IMG/VR virus record: IMGVR_UViG_3300009106_000003 | Coordinates: 1 to 48,049 of that record | DNA length: 48,049 bases | Source: a virus | Direction: 5' to 3' (one strand) | Shown: piece after piece, positions 1 through 9,303 of the stretch | Layout of the letters: each line of letters starts with the position of its first letter | How positions within the stretch are numbered: position 1 is the stretch's first letter | The notes under the pieces: model-generated | What the model saw: the letters and a program-made list of their open reading frames with translations, nothing else | Told to the model about the DNA's origin: nothing | Databases searched by the model: none | Made by a program: the position numbers and the translations under genes

Positions 1-95
1 CCATTATCATTGTAATAGACCTCTGCGAGGCGAGGGAGTTTCTTGCCCTCTTTAGTTTCGGTGACTAATCTGTAATTCCAGCTCATTGGTAACAT
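1..95 (-). CDS. Partial small protein, MSWNYR family, cut by window edge
   Basis: This frame starts at an ATG at 95, immediately after the stop of the upstream 28-residue gene, and runs off the left edge. A second in-frame ATG at 86 gives an N-terminus MSWNYRLV followed by EVYYND. Small phage and bacterial hypothetical proteins that begin MSWNYR and contain an EVYYD stretch are common; their function is unknown. The tight spacing to the previous stop supports the ATG at 95, although neither start has a strong ribosome binding site. If the window is circular the gene continues at its right end. Confidence 0.5.
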   Translation of the reverse strand, partial: MLPMSWNYRLVTETKEGKKLPRLAEVYYNDN

Positions 96-182
96 TCACT
101 TGTTATCATAATAGTTAGCGATTAACGCAAGAGACCCAATCAAAAGAGTAGTCCAAAGAAGGATGATTACAAATTCTATCAT
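96..182 (-). CDS. 28-residue single-pass membrane peptide
   Basis: The short frame encodes MIEFVIILLWTTLLIGSLAL and then a polar tail ending YYDNK, so nearly the whole peptide is one hydrophobic helix. Its stop abuts the ATG of the next gene without a gap, as expected for a translated operon member. It lies between the tail-fibre genes and, on a circular map, the lysis genes, so a lysis-accessory role is possible. There is no homology evidence, and very short frames can be chance. Confidence 0.4.
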   Translation of the reverse strand: MIEFVIILLWTTLLIGSLALIANYYDNK

Positions 183-197
183 CTGAGTACAATACTC

Positions 198-341
198 TCA
201 TTTCATACTTACGTCTAATTCAATTATCTTCTGGCAAATACGAGCATTACGACAATGGTTAATTCTCATGTCATAAACTGTTAAAATCTTTGACATAACC
301 TTGTATAAATACTTTACCATGACGAGTAGTATTTTACTCAT
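198..341 (-). CDS. Hypothetical 47-residue protein
   Basis: The frame opens with MSKILLVMVKYLYKVMSK and ends DVSMK; it is basic and partly hydrophobic. It fills most of the gap between the fibre-associated gene and the membrane peptide. Upstream lie two direct 10-base copies of CGAGTAGTAT (323-332 and 343-352, plus-strand sense). No ribosome binding site is obvious and no family was recognised, so it may be a chance frame. Confidence 0.25.
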   Translation of the reverse strand: MSKILLVMVKYLYKVMSKILTVYDMRINHCRNARICQKIIELDVSMK

Positions 342-376
342 GCGAGTAGTATTGTAGGATTGCAGACATTTACAGA

Positions 377-700
377 CTACAATGCTTTTAAGTCAGTTTC
401 AAGTTGTTCCCATTCGGCTTGTTCAGCTTCTAATCTCGCAACCTCTGATTTGCGACGGTCTATTTCACGCTTCACTTCTGAAAGTGAATAAGCCCTCACA
501 GAGTCATCTTTAGCTTCGCCAGTATTAGGGTCATAACACTTACAAACTACTTGTAGTTCTTCGTGTGACATTTCTTTTTGAGCGTATGTCGTAACCTTGC
601 CATCGTCATCCTTGACTTCATCTACTTTAGCTTGGTCAACTACTTTGACTTTCTGTACTGATACTTTACTTGCCGATTTTAATGCTTTATAATTATGCAT
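377..700 (-). CDS. Hypothetical protein downstream of tail fibre
   Basis: This 107-residue protein has a charged N-terminal half and a heptad-rich C-terminus (about residues 72-107) that should form a coiled coil. It starts 22 bases after the S74 fibre gene, the usual position for fibre chaperones or accessory fibre subunits, but the sequence shows no recognised chaperone family. The start codon follows an AGGAG ribosome binding site. A fibre-associated role is inferred from position only. Confidence 0.7.
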   Translation of the reverse strand: MHNYKALKSASKVSVQKVKVVDQAKVDEVKDDDGKVTTYAQKEMSHEELQVVCKCYDPNTGEAKDDSVRAYSLSEVKREIDRRKSEVARLEAEQAEWEQLETDLKAL

Positions 701-722
701 TTTATCTCCTGTTAATTAATTA

Positions 723-2786
723 TTATGCGTTCTCCAATGCTTCTACTTTTGCTGTTAATTCTTGGACTGCCGCCACCAATAAAGGCACTAATTTTGATGC
801 GTCGACGCCCTGTGGTGCTATATCTACGCCATTGGGGTCTATTGCGTCTTTTTCCCCACTAACGGCCTGTGGCACAATTTCAGCCAATTCGTGAGCGAAG
901 AATCCATCTAAAGTTGTATCTGCATCTGTTTTGAAATTAAATCTATAAGGCTTTAACTGGTTTAATCTTGTTAATCCATCAGAAATAGCAACTTCGTTTT
1001 CCTTTAATCTGTAATCAGATGAGGTATTGAAAGCTGTTGCAGAGCCATTTGTTTTTATACTACCTACTACACCATTATCATTTGAATATCTAACATGAAA
1101 ATGGTCGCCTACATCATCCACTTCTGAAAAAATTATATAATCTTCAGCACCACTATCTGATATTGGTCGTAATCTCAGAGTTTCAGCCGAACTAGAAAAA
1201 GTACCTTCTCCTAAAGTCGCTCCAGACCCATAAACTCTTGCCCCACTATCCTGAGCCATATACACTGCGGTAACATCATTATTACCAAGTGTTACTGAAT
1301 CATCTGCTTGAGTTGTTATACCATATCCTATAGCCGCTCTATTTTGAGCATTAGTTGAATTACCATCAACATCATAACCAATATAGGTGTTTTCATCGCC
1401 TTCCTCTAAATCATATCCAGCTTGATAACCAATTAAAGTATTTTTTTCTCCAGTATTAACAAGAAGACCTGATTGATATCCTACTGCCACATTCCCAGTA
1501 CCACTTGTACAATTTTGTAAAGCACTATAACCTACTGCAACTTGACCAATTGACTCATTGGCTCCAGTTGAAAGCAAAGAATATGTACCAATAGCGGTAT
1601 TTTTATCAGAGGTTGCGTGAGACATACTACCCATAGCCGCTTTACCAATAGCCACATTACCATCGCCAACCCCAACATCAAAAGCTTGATAACCCACAAT
1701 TGTATTCTCTTCACCAGTTTCTATTGCATTACCAGCTTGGTATCCAACAGCAGTATTCGCAGCACCAGTTGTGAGGACTTCTAAAGCGGTAACACCAACA
1801 GCGACTGAACCTGTTTGCCCATTCAAAGCCCCAGCTAATGCACCTTTACCAATGCCTACATTATAATTTGATTCAGCAGTTGCCCAACTACCACCACCAG
1901 CCGATTTTCCTACAAAAACATTATCATTACCACCGATAGTGCCAGTCCCGTCCATAGCTAGATAACCTATAGCAACATTTTCTGTTAAATTTGTATTAGC
2001 TGCACTAAAATCACCACCTAATAAAGCATTAGTGCCAATCGCAACATTGCTGTCAATATCAGCAGATAAATGAGAACCTTGGTCGCAAGCACCCATAGCA
2101 CCTGAACCAATTGCAATATTATCGGATTCTGCACCATCTGCGGCATCTAAAGCCGCATATCCAATAGCGATATTTCTAACACCAGTTGTTAAAGTTGCCC
2201 CAGCTCCAGAACCAATAGCGACGTTATAAAAACCTTCTGTCAAATCATTTAATACATTATAGCCAACACCAACATTACCGTCACAGTTATCAGTTTGCGT
2301 ACCGCTACCGCCAGCCAATTCACCAATAAAAACATTAAGGTCTCCACCACCGTCTGTATCACCAGCATTTTTTCCAAATATTGTATTTGATACACCACTA
2401 TCATTATTCGATAGGCTGATGTTGGAACTGGTATCGAGGACAAACATAGTCCCTGTGCCAATAGCTGTTGTACCAATCTTAAATACATCTGAATCACCAT
2501 CATCCACACCCATTGTGAATTTTGATGTACCACTTAATTGAAATGATAGAAATGCATCTCCATCAGTAGCAGAGTTATCAATTTGTATTTCAGTACCGTT
2601 TGCATGGCTACCATCTACAGCCAGAACAGCTTTACCAGTAGACGCATCAGTAAGAGATATACAAAATGTAGTTCCACCATCACCATCCGTTACCGCTACT
2701 AGGTTTGATGTATTGCCACCTCCATCAGGCAGTGAAAGCAATTGCTCATAACTAGCAGCAATCGTTGAACCTGTTAAACTTGCCAT
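723..2786 (-). CDS. Tail fibre/spike with C-terminal S74 self-cleaving chaperone
   Basis: The 687-residue virion protein probably contacts the host surface. From about residue 130 to 510 it is built of imperfect repeats of roughly 20-25 residues around N-x-AIG and VGYQA motifs, as in trimeric beta-roll adhesins. Its last 100 residues are an intramolecular chaperone domain of the endosialidase/peptidase S74 type, with the SDYRLKENE cleavage motif (Ser and Lys five residues apart, the catalytic dyad of the family), the LKPYRFNFK strand and a C-terminal helix. In this family the chaperone trimerises the fibre and then cuts itself off. The N-terminus has no recognised virion anchor. The start has GAGGAAAA upstream. 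Confidence 0.85.
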   Translation of the reverse strand: MASLTGSTIAASYEQLLSLPDGGGNTSNLVAVTDGDGGTTFCISLTDASTGKAVLAVDGSHANGTEIQIDNSATDGDAFLSFQLSGTSKFTMGVDDGDSDVFKIGTTAIGTGTMFVLDTSSNISLSNNDSGVSNTIFGKNAGDTDGGGDLNVFIGELAGGSGTQTDNCDGNVGVGYNVLNDLTEGFYNVAIGSGAGATLTTGVRNIAIGYAALDAADGAESDNIAIGSGAMGACDQGSHLSADIDSNVAIGTNALLGGDFSAANTNLTENVAIGYLAMDGTGTIGGNDNVFVGKSAGGGSWATAESNYNVGIGKGALAGALNGQTGSVAVGVTALEVLTTGAANTAVGYQAGNAIETGEENTIVGYQAFDVGVGDGNVAIGKAAMGSMSHATSDKNTAIGTYSLLSTGANESIGQVAVGYSALQNCTSGTGNVAVGYQSGLLVNTGEKNTLIGYQAGYDLEEGDENTYIGYDVDGNSTNAQNRAAIGYGITTQADDSVTLGNNDVTAVYMAQDSGARVYGSGATLGEGTFSSSAETLRLRPISDSGAEDYIIFSEVDDVGDHFHVRYSNDNGVVGSIKTNGSATAFNTSSDYRLKENEVAISDGLTRLNQLKPYRFNFKTDADTTLDGFFAHELAEIVPQAVSGEKDAIDPNGVDIAPQGVDASKLVPLLVAAVQELTAKVEALENA

Positions 2787-2820
2787 TATATTTTCCTCAT
2801 ATTAAAATTTTTCATATTAA

Positions 2821-2922
2821 TCATCTTAAGTTTTCCCATTTAACATTTGTAGATTGATAACTTGCTCTTAAATATTGCCATTTTCTTGACAATCTTGATA
2901 CTAATTGTATAATCTTATTCAT
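2821..2922 (-). CDS. Small basic peptide between fibre genes
   Basis: The 33-residue frame MNKIIQLVSRLSRKWQYLRA ... is joined to the preceding gene by a TAATG stop/start overlap, which supports translation by coupling. It is basic and amphipathic, without a known domain. It fills most of the 135-base gap between the two fibre genes. Function unknown. Confidence 0.4.
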   Translation of the reverse strand: MNKIIQLVSRLSRKWQYLRASYQSTNVKWENLR

Positions 2923-4466
2923 TATTTAGCATATCCTTGACCATTAACAGTAGTACCATTAGTATTACTTGATTTAAACTGCAATCTTATATATTGAAAA
3001 AATGTAGTACCAGATATTAATCCACTCGCACCAGTGGCTATAGTTACTTCTGCCATATCATCGTCAACCCAATTTGAATTGTCATTAGAGCCTTGTACTT
3101 TCAATGTACAATTATCAGTCCCAGTTATTTGAATTACATAGCTAAATATACCATGTGTATCAGTTGTCATATTAGAACCAGTTAGAGCAGCGTAACTGGT
3201 AAGCGACCTAGATTGACCCGATATTGTTGCAGACGTTGTTGGTGTGCTTACAATATCTACATTACCAATATTATTGTCGCCAGCTGGTAAAGCAGCAACG
3301 ACATCAACTTGCATTTCAGTAGAAACAGCACCTGCTATTGTAGCTAAATGAGCGACTCCATCATCATCCGTAGCTATTGTAACCCTTTGAGTCGTTGCAG
3401 AAATTGTACCTTCACCAGCTTGAGCATCTGAACCAGCAAGATTCATATTTACATTTAAGTAATTACCATCAACTGCATTGTCAAGGTTTCCTAAAGATGT
3501 AACGGCAGGGTCATCTGATGCAAGAGTAACTCTCTGCACACCTGAAGCAACAGCTCCAGCCCCTCCTACAAAATCAGTTCCTGCTATATTAGCATTTACA
3601 TTAATATAATTCCCGTCTATTGCAGCATCTAAAGCATCGTCATGTGTCCATAATGCTCCATTTGCATCGCATCTTAGAGAAGCCCAATCACCTTCAGCTG
3701 GAGTAAGCCCACCAAGAGCATCATCACGCTCCATCATAGTAGCTAATCCTGTAATAGTACCCGGAGTGGCTACATCTTCACTATATTCAGTACCGCCTCC
3801 ACCACTTAATACATCTATTTGCAAATGTCCATCTGAGTCAACTCTTAATTCTTGTATATTCCCGCCTGATTCAGTACCACCAACTGATAATGTTTTAGCT
3901 GGGCCAGCAGACCCATCAGTTCCTACAGTTGTCTCAATAGTTTCTACAGCTCCCTCTATTTCGCTTAAATGAGTTGTAGCTGTTGAGCCTAAATCTACTG
4001 TACCGTCTACCGTAATCGTATTACCGCCATCTTGAATGTTTACAGCAGAACCGCCAGATGAGTTATCAATCGTTACATTATGTCCATCTGCCAATAAACC
4101 AGAAACAGATACAGTACCATCTACAGTTATTGTATTCCCACCATCGTCAATAGATATATTTCCACCATTATCATCAATACTCAATACACCAGTTGAATCA
4201 CTTGCTATTGTAACTCTTAAAGCAGTAGCCTCTGTACCGCCGCCTATTGTTACCCTATCCCATGCACTACCATCATAACCCATAAGCATGGACATAGCTG
4301 ATGTAGTTGTTGGATTAGCGAAATTATCTGTAATCGCAGCTGCTGCAGGAAATTCACTGTCAACAGTTACGGTTACGGAATCAGCAAGGTCTACGTTAAG
4401 CCCGTCTTCACCGGCATTTAAAACCTTGTTTAATACTTCTTTAGTTTGATATTTTGGAAAAGCCAT
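2922..4466 (-). CDS. Repetitive beta-rich tail/fibre protein
   Basis: This 514-residue protein is Gly/Thr/Asp/Val-rich and highly repetitive. GGNTITVDGTV occurs twice in the N-terminal half. A longer unit beginning DGNY(I/L)NVN and ending QRVT(L/I)A is tandemly duplicated around residues 285-370. Such composition is typical of phage fibres and appendages. It lies directly upstream of the S74 fibre gene, so the two probably form one appendage. The C-terminal 90 residues look like a non-repetitive beta-sandwich. No enzymatic motif was seen. Confidence 0.65.
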   Translation of the reverse strand: MAFPKYQTKEVLNKVLNAGEDGLNVDLADSVTVTVDSEFPAAAAITDNFANPTTTSAMSMLMGYDGSAWDRVTIGGGTEATALRVTIASDSTGVLSIDDNGGNISIDDGGNTITVDGTVSVSGLLADGHNVTIDNSSGGSAVNIQDGGNTITVDGTVDLGSTATTHLSEIEGAVETIETTVGTDGSAGPAKTLSVGGTESGGNIQELRVDSDGHLQIDVLSGGGGTEYSEDVATPGTITGLATMMERDDALGGLTPAEGDWASLRCDANGALWTHDDALDAAIDGNYINVNANIAGTDFVGGAGAVASGVQRVTLASDDPAVTSLGNLDNAVDGNYLNVNMNLAGSDAQAGEGTISATTQRVTIATDDDGVAHLATIAGAVSTEMQVDVVAALPAGDNNIGNVDIVSTPTTSATISGQSRSLTSYAALTGSNMTTDTHGIFSYVIQITGTDNCTLKVQGSNDNSNWVDDDMAEVTIATGASGLISGTTFFQYIRLQFKSSNTNGTTVNGQGYAK

Positions 4467-4506
4467 ATTTCTTTCCTTTACCCCCCGCCACCGTCATTTA
4501 AGACAA

Positions 4507-4938
4507 TTATCTAAAGTCTGATGGTAAAATAACTCTTGAACCACCAGTTTTATCTCTTTTTCTCATGCCAAATTTTTTAATCGATTCATCCCATCGATTC
4601 TGATGCATCATAGACATATTAACATTAACTGCCGATGAATTAGGGTCTTGACTCTGACCAGCTTCATCCATATATAAACATTTCTTTACATAATCAACTA
4701 ATGCTAAATGTAAAGAATTATCTATATCGGGAACATCTCCAAGCGAAGTTACATTGTTCGGCTCTGCATAATAACAAAGCAATATACCGTCAGTAACCGA
4801 TTCCTGTATCGCTTTCCAATTCTTTCTTTCTGTAGTATTCACAGTTCCACTACTATCTACATTAGTCAATAAAGCAAAATCATCGCCTTCTATAAACCAT
4901 CTACATGAATCTTCTGGGTATTTTATGTTACTAGCCAT
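4507..4938 (-). CDS. Putative neck/tail structural protein
   Basis: The protein has 143 residues and opens MASNIKYPEDSCRWFIEGDD; a basic C-terminus contains KKFGMRKRDKTGG. Its start overlaps the stop of the upstream gene by one base. It belongs to a run of small genes between capsid and fibre genes whose products are normally connector or tail-completion subunits. No family was recognised; virion assembly is inferred from position. Confidence 0.6.
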   Translation of the reverse strand: MASNIKYPEDSCRWFIEGDDFALLTNVDSSGTVNTTERKNWKAIQESVTDGILLCYYAEPNNVTSLGDVPDIDNSLHLALVDYVKKCLYMDEAGQSQDPNSSAVNVNMSMMHQNRWDESIKKFGMRKRDKTGGSRVILPSDFR

Positions 4939-5294
4939 TATTTACTATCCGGTACTGTTAATACTGATTCATCTGTTACGTCGGTTAACAAAATATTTGT
5001 ATTAATAAGTCTTGGTATTTGAATATAATCACCATCATTATCCATAAAATAAACCTTAAAAATCTTATTTACTTCTAATACATTATTAGACGAATCCTTA
5101 GCTGTATCTCTTAAATTATACCACATTTGGTCAGCTGCTGTGCTTATCTTAGCTCGTACAATCTTTGAGTTGTACATACCAGCTTCCACCAGTGCATCAT
5201 TAATTAGATTCATCACATAAGTCTCTGGAACATCGGGGAAAACCTGCCTTATGCGGCTTAAAATTTGTTTTACTGTCATACTGTGAACTGCCAT
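4938..5294 (-). CDS. Putative head-tail adaptor-like protein
   Basis: The 118-residue protein starts with a helical segment (residues 7-36, including VPETYVMNLINDALVEAG) followed by a beta-rich half. Helical N-termini of this kind are found in phage neck or adaptor proteins. It sits one base away from the gene before and overlaps the gene after. Assignment to the neck is from layout and fold impression only. Confidence 0.55.
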   Translation of the reverse strand: MAVHSMTVKQILSRIRQVFPDVPETYVMNLINDALVEAGMYNSKIVRAKISTAADQMWYNLRDTAKDSSNNVLEVNKIFKVYFMDNDGDYIQIPRLINTNILLTDVTDESVLTVPDSK

Positions 5295-5295
5295 A

Positions 5296-5826
5296 TTATT
5301 TCGCTATTAAATATTCTATTGTTGAAGTCCCACTTGCCGTCTTAACATAAACTTCATTTATTTTTAAATTTGTACTATACCCTCTGAACATTGTACTTGC
5401 TCCCCCCGATAGTTTTAATGGATAAGTAGAGTTAGCATCTAATGAAATTATTACTGCAGTAGACCCCAAATTCTTTATGTAACAGAATTGCAAATCGCTA
5501 CCATCAGAAGATAATTGTGTTTGAGTAGTTGACATAGTAAATATGCCATCCCACGTATCATCAGCTCCCTCCCAATTACTTAAATTAGCACTCCAAGTAG
5601 CACTCTCTGATATAAATGAAGACCATCCATCACCCCATTGATTAGATGTAATATCTGTTAATGTACTATTCCCACCAAGCCTGCCAATAGATGAGCTAAC
5701 AGTATTCTTATTATATGTAGCTTTAGAAATATCATATTCTTCTAAAGAGCCGGGCACAGCTGCATATGCTGTTCGAGCAGTAGGAAGTACACTTGTTCTC
5801 ATTATCACTCTTCTATCAGTAGCCAT
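5296..5826 (-). CDS. Virion protein, paralogue of the following gene product
   Basis: The last 60 of its 176 residues repeat the pattern of the 125-residue product at 5826-6203: an aromatic strand followed by N(I/L), ISLD, a Tyr-Leu strand, a glycine turn and GTST(V/I)EYL near the end. This suggests a shared jelly-roll or Ig-like decoration fold. The N-terminal 110 residues are unique and contain several Trp. It overlaps its neighbour by one base. Capsid or tail decoration is likely but unproven. Confidence 0.6.
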   Translation of the reverse strand: MATDRRVIMRTSVLPTARTAYAAVPGSLEEYDISKATYNKNTVSSSIGRLGGNSTLTDITSNQWGDGWSSFISESATWSANLSNWEGADDTWDGIFTMSTTQTQLSSDGSDLQFCYIKNLGSTAVIISLDANSTYPLKLSGGASTMFRGYSTNLKINEVYVKTASGTSTIEYLIAK

Positions 5827-6203
5827 TATGTACCACTCAAATATTCTACTGTTGATGTTCCATCTGTGCCAATAACAACAGCAGCTACAGATGCATCTAA
5901 TTCAGACGCAAATGATTCACCAGCTGATAACAGAACAAGATAATTAGAACCGTTATCAAGCGATATTTTCACATCATCACCGCTAATATTTCTAACATAA
6001 ACAAAATCTTTACTACTTAAAGCTGATTCCGCGCTTGTAATCTCTTTTGAAGATTGATATGTTAAAGTTCCACCCCCCATTGAAACATTAGCGCTACCAG
6101 AAAGCTTCGTACCAACATCACTATCTTGATACCATCTCGCACTTGTAGAATCAAGCTCCTGCGGAGAACATCCGTTTGAGTATTTTATTTTCTCGTTAGC
6201 CAT
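5826..6203 (-). CDS. Virion protein of a duplicated beta-sandwich family
   Basis: The 125-residue protein contains FVYVRNISGDDVKISLD and ends GTDGTSTVEYLSGT, matching the C-terminus of the next gene product and, more loosely, the 157-residue product at 8821. Three related copies around the large coiled-coil protein suggest duplicated structural subunits. No transmembrane or enzyme motif was seen. Confidence 0.6.
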   Translation of the reverse strand: MANEKIKYSNGCSPQELDSTSARWYQDSDVGTKLSGSANVSMGGGTLTYQSSKEITSAESALSSKDFVYVRNISGDDVKISLDNGSNYLVLLSAGESFASELDASVAAVVIGTDGTSTVEYLSGT

Positions 6204-6211
6204 TATTTATT

Positions 6212-8821
6212 TTACTGCTGTTGCGGCATCATACCACCGCCTATTAACATTTGTAAACCTTTATCATAATCAGCCTGCAATTTTGCCTGTTGTTTTTCAT
6301 ACCAGCCATAATGAGCCGCATCTACACCAAGCCTAGATTGTACCTCACTGCCGTACCCCTGTATAATACCTATTTTAGCTTGAATCTCATTTCCAAATCC
6401 TTGAGCTGTAGCCACATAACTTTGGGCTGTACTTATATGACCTTGGATAGCTTGTGATTTAGCCCCACTAAAGCCAACCCTAGCCCCTACTTCAGCTGCA
6501 TATCCCTGTGCTTGTGCAATTCTACTTTGGGCTTCTTGTAAATAAGCATTACCAGCTTTTACACGAGCATCAGCTTCCTGATAATAAGACTGTTGTAGTT
6601 TCACGCTCGAATCAAACTCTTTTAATTTCTGGTCTAGGTTTTGCTGGTACTCCTGTACTTCTGCATTCACTTCTGCTTGGTACTGCTGTAATTCAGAACT
6701 GTACTTTTGAATTTTTTTACCTTCTTCACTGTCTTCTAGTTGTGCATTTTGAATAGAAACCTGTAATTGAGCCTGATACTCGGCGTTGTCATCATTGAAC
6801 TCGTTTAAAGCATCTTGAACTTTAGCTTGATATTCCGAAACTTTTGCTGGTGTTTGCGACAATAAAGCCTGAACTTCTTGGGCGTAACCAGACGCTTGAC
6901 CTATATATCCCTGTGCTGTCTGTAAATATGGGGAAACACCCTCTATGTCTAAACGATATGATGCTATAATTGTATTAATCTCAGCAATCGCTACATTAGC
7001 CCTAGCCAATTCTTGCTGCGCTACTGACAATGTGGTATTGGCTTGTGCAATTCTATTCTGTCCCTCTTGACCTCTTGCGGCGGATGCCTGCTGATAAGCG
7101 CTGGCATAAGATAGTCTAGCTTGAATTTCACTGCCATATGCCTGAGCCTCTGATAAAGAAGCATTAACTTCTTTTACTCTCATATCACCAATAGCAGTCC
7201 ATTCTGATAAATGCATTTGGGCTCTTTGCAATTCAACACCAACAATACTCAAGTTTCCTTGAAGTAATTCTATATCTTCCGCTTGTAATAAATCGTGAGC
7301 ATCGTATCCAGAAGCTGGTTTGTTTGCTTCAATCAACGAAGACACTTTATCTAAAGCATCCTTCACTCTTGTAAGTTGAGAGTTAGCTGTTAAAAATGTG
7401 TCTTCATCACCAAAAACAGATTCATCTGCTCCTTCCATTTTATCAATTCTATTTTCAGCGGCTTCTATTGCATTTTTCATAGCGGTCAAAGCTGTGGCAA
7501 TATCTCCTGAAGTTGGGTCACTTGTAAGAATAGCCTCCCCATCTGCTAAATGAGCTTGCATCCCATCAAGGGCTGCGTTTACATCTAATAAATTCTGTGC
7601 TACATCATAAGCTGCATCGGGCGCATTCCCATCTATTAAGTTTCCAGCATAATCCAAAGCATTTTTGACAACCGCAAATCTTTTATTCGTATCATCCCAC
7701 AACTGTGTAGTATCATCAATGTCTCCAATAGAAGTATAAAAAGCATCTACTTTCCCCTCTGCGGTGCTAAGAATATTATCAACCTTATTTAGCTCAGTTG
7801 TCATAGCCCCCAAAGCTGTATTTAAAGCGGTGTATTCATCGGGATATGCGGTTGCCCATGCTGTCCCACTAATTGTAGTGGTGGGTGAAGCATAGGACGG
7901 AGCTGTAGTACTAAAACTAACTGTTGATGCCGTTATTGTCGGTACATCTGGAGGCACTGCAGCTATACTTAAATCGCTCACGTTAATAATAGACGGAACC
8001 GCTGTCCTCGCCGCTGATATGGGAGATGTAGCAGTAGCGCTCACCTCAACAGCAACCTCATCAAATTCATCATTTGCTAAATCTATAACATTATCAACTT
8101 TATTTAACTCAGTAGCTATAGCGGCTAAAGCAGTATTAAAAGTGCTACTGTTATCAGTCTGAGTTGCGAGTTCAGCTGCTTCAGTTTTAGCAAGAACAAC
8201 TTCTGCTTTCGCAAGAACTAAATCAGCATCTATCTTATCACATACAGCTTGAGTTTCATCTAATTCAGTATTCATAGCTGTGAGGGCGGTGGTAATGTCA
8301 GCATTTGATGATTTGTCACCTAAAACATTCTGTAAAGATTTTATAGACGCATATAATGGAACTAAATATTCAGCTTCATCTGGGAATACCGATATTGCCG
8401 AATCCCCATAGGCTACAGATGGATATTGAACTTCTGAATAAGTAACAGAGCCTCCAACAGGCAGTACATCTAAACTATTATTTTCTATATAATAAACTGG
8501 GTCTGTAACAGTAGCGTAATTCATATCTTCACTATCTGAAAAACGTCCCTTCTGCATGGCATTAACCCTTCTACACGGCTGTTTAATATCACCATCACTT
8601 CTAAATACACGAAGAACTTTACCAGTATTCAATGTATCTGCAGTACCAGATGTGAAAGACTGCGAGGATGAACATAAATCTACCAGATTGGGAGGCAATA
8701 CATTAATAATTTCCTTAGCCCCATCGGTAAGAAATTGAGTTAACTCGGTTTGAGTTGGAGCACTGCTGCCATCTATTGAAATGCTTGTTAAACCTTCTAC
8801 CTGAGCTTCAAAAGTCGCCAT
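6212..8821 (-). CDS. Large neck/tail protein with long helical stalk
   Basis: The first roughly 170 of 869 residues form a globular domain (FLTDGAKEIINVLPPNLVDL, then a beta-rich part ending EYLVPLYASIKSLQ) of a kind seen in connector-type proteins of environmental phages. The remainder is almost entirely helical: two related Glu/Asp/Ala-rich segments with TALxAMxTELxxVDN units, then from about residue 520 a tandem array of AQxYxxEVQARL-like units, ending in the Gln-rich MMPQQQ. This predicts a head-proximal adaptor carrying a long coiled-coil fibre or whisker. The preceding gene's stop overlaps its ATG. The identification rests on sequence character and position. Confidence 0.65.
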   Translation of the reverse strand: MATFEAQVEGLTSISIDGSSAPTQTELTQFLTDGAKEIINVLPPNLVDLCSSSQSFTSGTADTLNTGKVLRVFRSDGDIKQPCRRVNAMQKGRFSDSEDMNYATVTDPVYYIENNSLDVLPVGGSVTYSEVQYPSVAYGDSAISVFPDEAEYLVPLYASIKSLQNVLGDKSSNADITTALTAMNTELDETQAVCDKIDADLVLAKAEVVLAKTEAAELATQTDNSSTFNTALAAIATELNKVDNVIDLANDEFDEVAVEVSATATSPISAARTAVPSIINVSDLSIAAVPPDVPTITASTVSFSTTAPSYASPTTTISGTAWATAYPDEYTALNTALGAMTTELNKVDNILSTAEGKVDAFYTSIGDIDDTTQLWDDTNKRFAVVKNALDYAGNLIDGNAPDAAYDVAQNLLDVNAALDGMQAHLADGEAILTSDPTSGDIATALTAMKNAIEAAENRIDKMEGADESVFGDEDTFLTANSQLTRVKDALDKVSSLIEANKPASGYDAHDLLQAEDIELLQGNLSIVGVELQRAQMHLSEWTAIGDMRVKEVNASLSEAQAYGSEIQARLSYASAYQQASAARGQEGQNRIAQANTTLSVAQQELARANVAIAEINTIIASYRLDIEGVSPYLQTAQGYIGQASGYAQEVQALLSQTPAKVSEYQAKVQDALNEFNDDNAEYQAQLQVSIQNAQLEDSEEGKKIQKYSSELQQYQAEVNAEVQEYQQNLDQKLKEFDSSVKLQQSYYQEADARVKAGNAYLQEAQSRIAQAQGYAAEVGARVGFSGAKSQAIQGHISTAQSYVATAQGFGNEIQAKIGIIQGYGSEVQSRLGVDAAHYGWYEKQQAKLQADYDKGLQMLIGGGMMPQQQ

Positions 8822-9294
8822 TACGTACTCGCTACAAAAACTTCAACCTGACCACTATTAGAGCCGGGGTCTACTATTATACTTTCTAAGTCTGTCAATG
8901 CGGTCACAATAGTTGCAGAATCATCGTCTGCATGAGCGGCCTCATCTGGGGCCCCCATTAAAAAGCTTCTACCAGCTTCAAGTAAATATGTTATTGATAA
9001 GTCTGCGGCAGAATTATCTTCATCCGAATCTAACTGCAATGAAACATTAACGGAGTTAGAACTATCTAAATTTGTAATTCTTATATACTTTACAGTTTGT
9101 AAATCTAAGGCTCCGTCTGCTATCGCTGTAGTCGATTTAAAAACCAATACAGTAGCATCATCATCTCCCGAAATACTTACTATTTTTTTAGTTATATTTG
9201 CAATACTAGATACTTCAAACACCCGCTTAGAACCATAGTCCTGATTATCAAGTATAATATCTTCTTGTATTTTAACTTTTAATGTACCAGCCAT
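8821..9294 (-). CDS. Small beta-rich virion protein
   Basis: The protein has 157 residues rich in Ser, Asp and Val, with alternating hydrophobic strands (KYIRITNLDSSNSVNVSLQL). It resembles the two beta-sandwich proteins at 5296 and 5826 in its central strands and its C-terminal VEVFVAST. It lies between capsid-associated genes and the large helical protein. A decoration or collar role is inferred. Confidence 0.55.
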   Translation of the reverse strand: MAGTLKVKIQEDIILDNQDYGSKRVFEVSSIANITKKIVSISGDDDATVLVFKSTTAIADGALDLQTVKYIRITNLDSSNSVNVSLQLDSDEDNSAADLSITYLLEAGRSFLMGAPDEAAHADDDSATIVTALTDLESIIVDPGSNSGQVEVFVAST

Positions 9295-9303
9295 TAGTAA
9301 TTC

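Noticed and set aside
723-2786. Fibre gene as a bacterial trimeric autotransporter
   Set aside because: The head-like AIG repeats are similar, but there is no signal peptide or beta-barrel anchor, and the S74 chaperone and phage context explain the gene.
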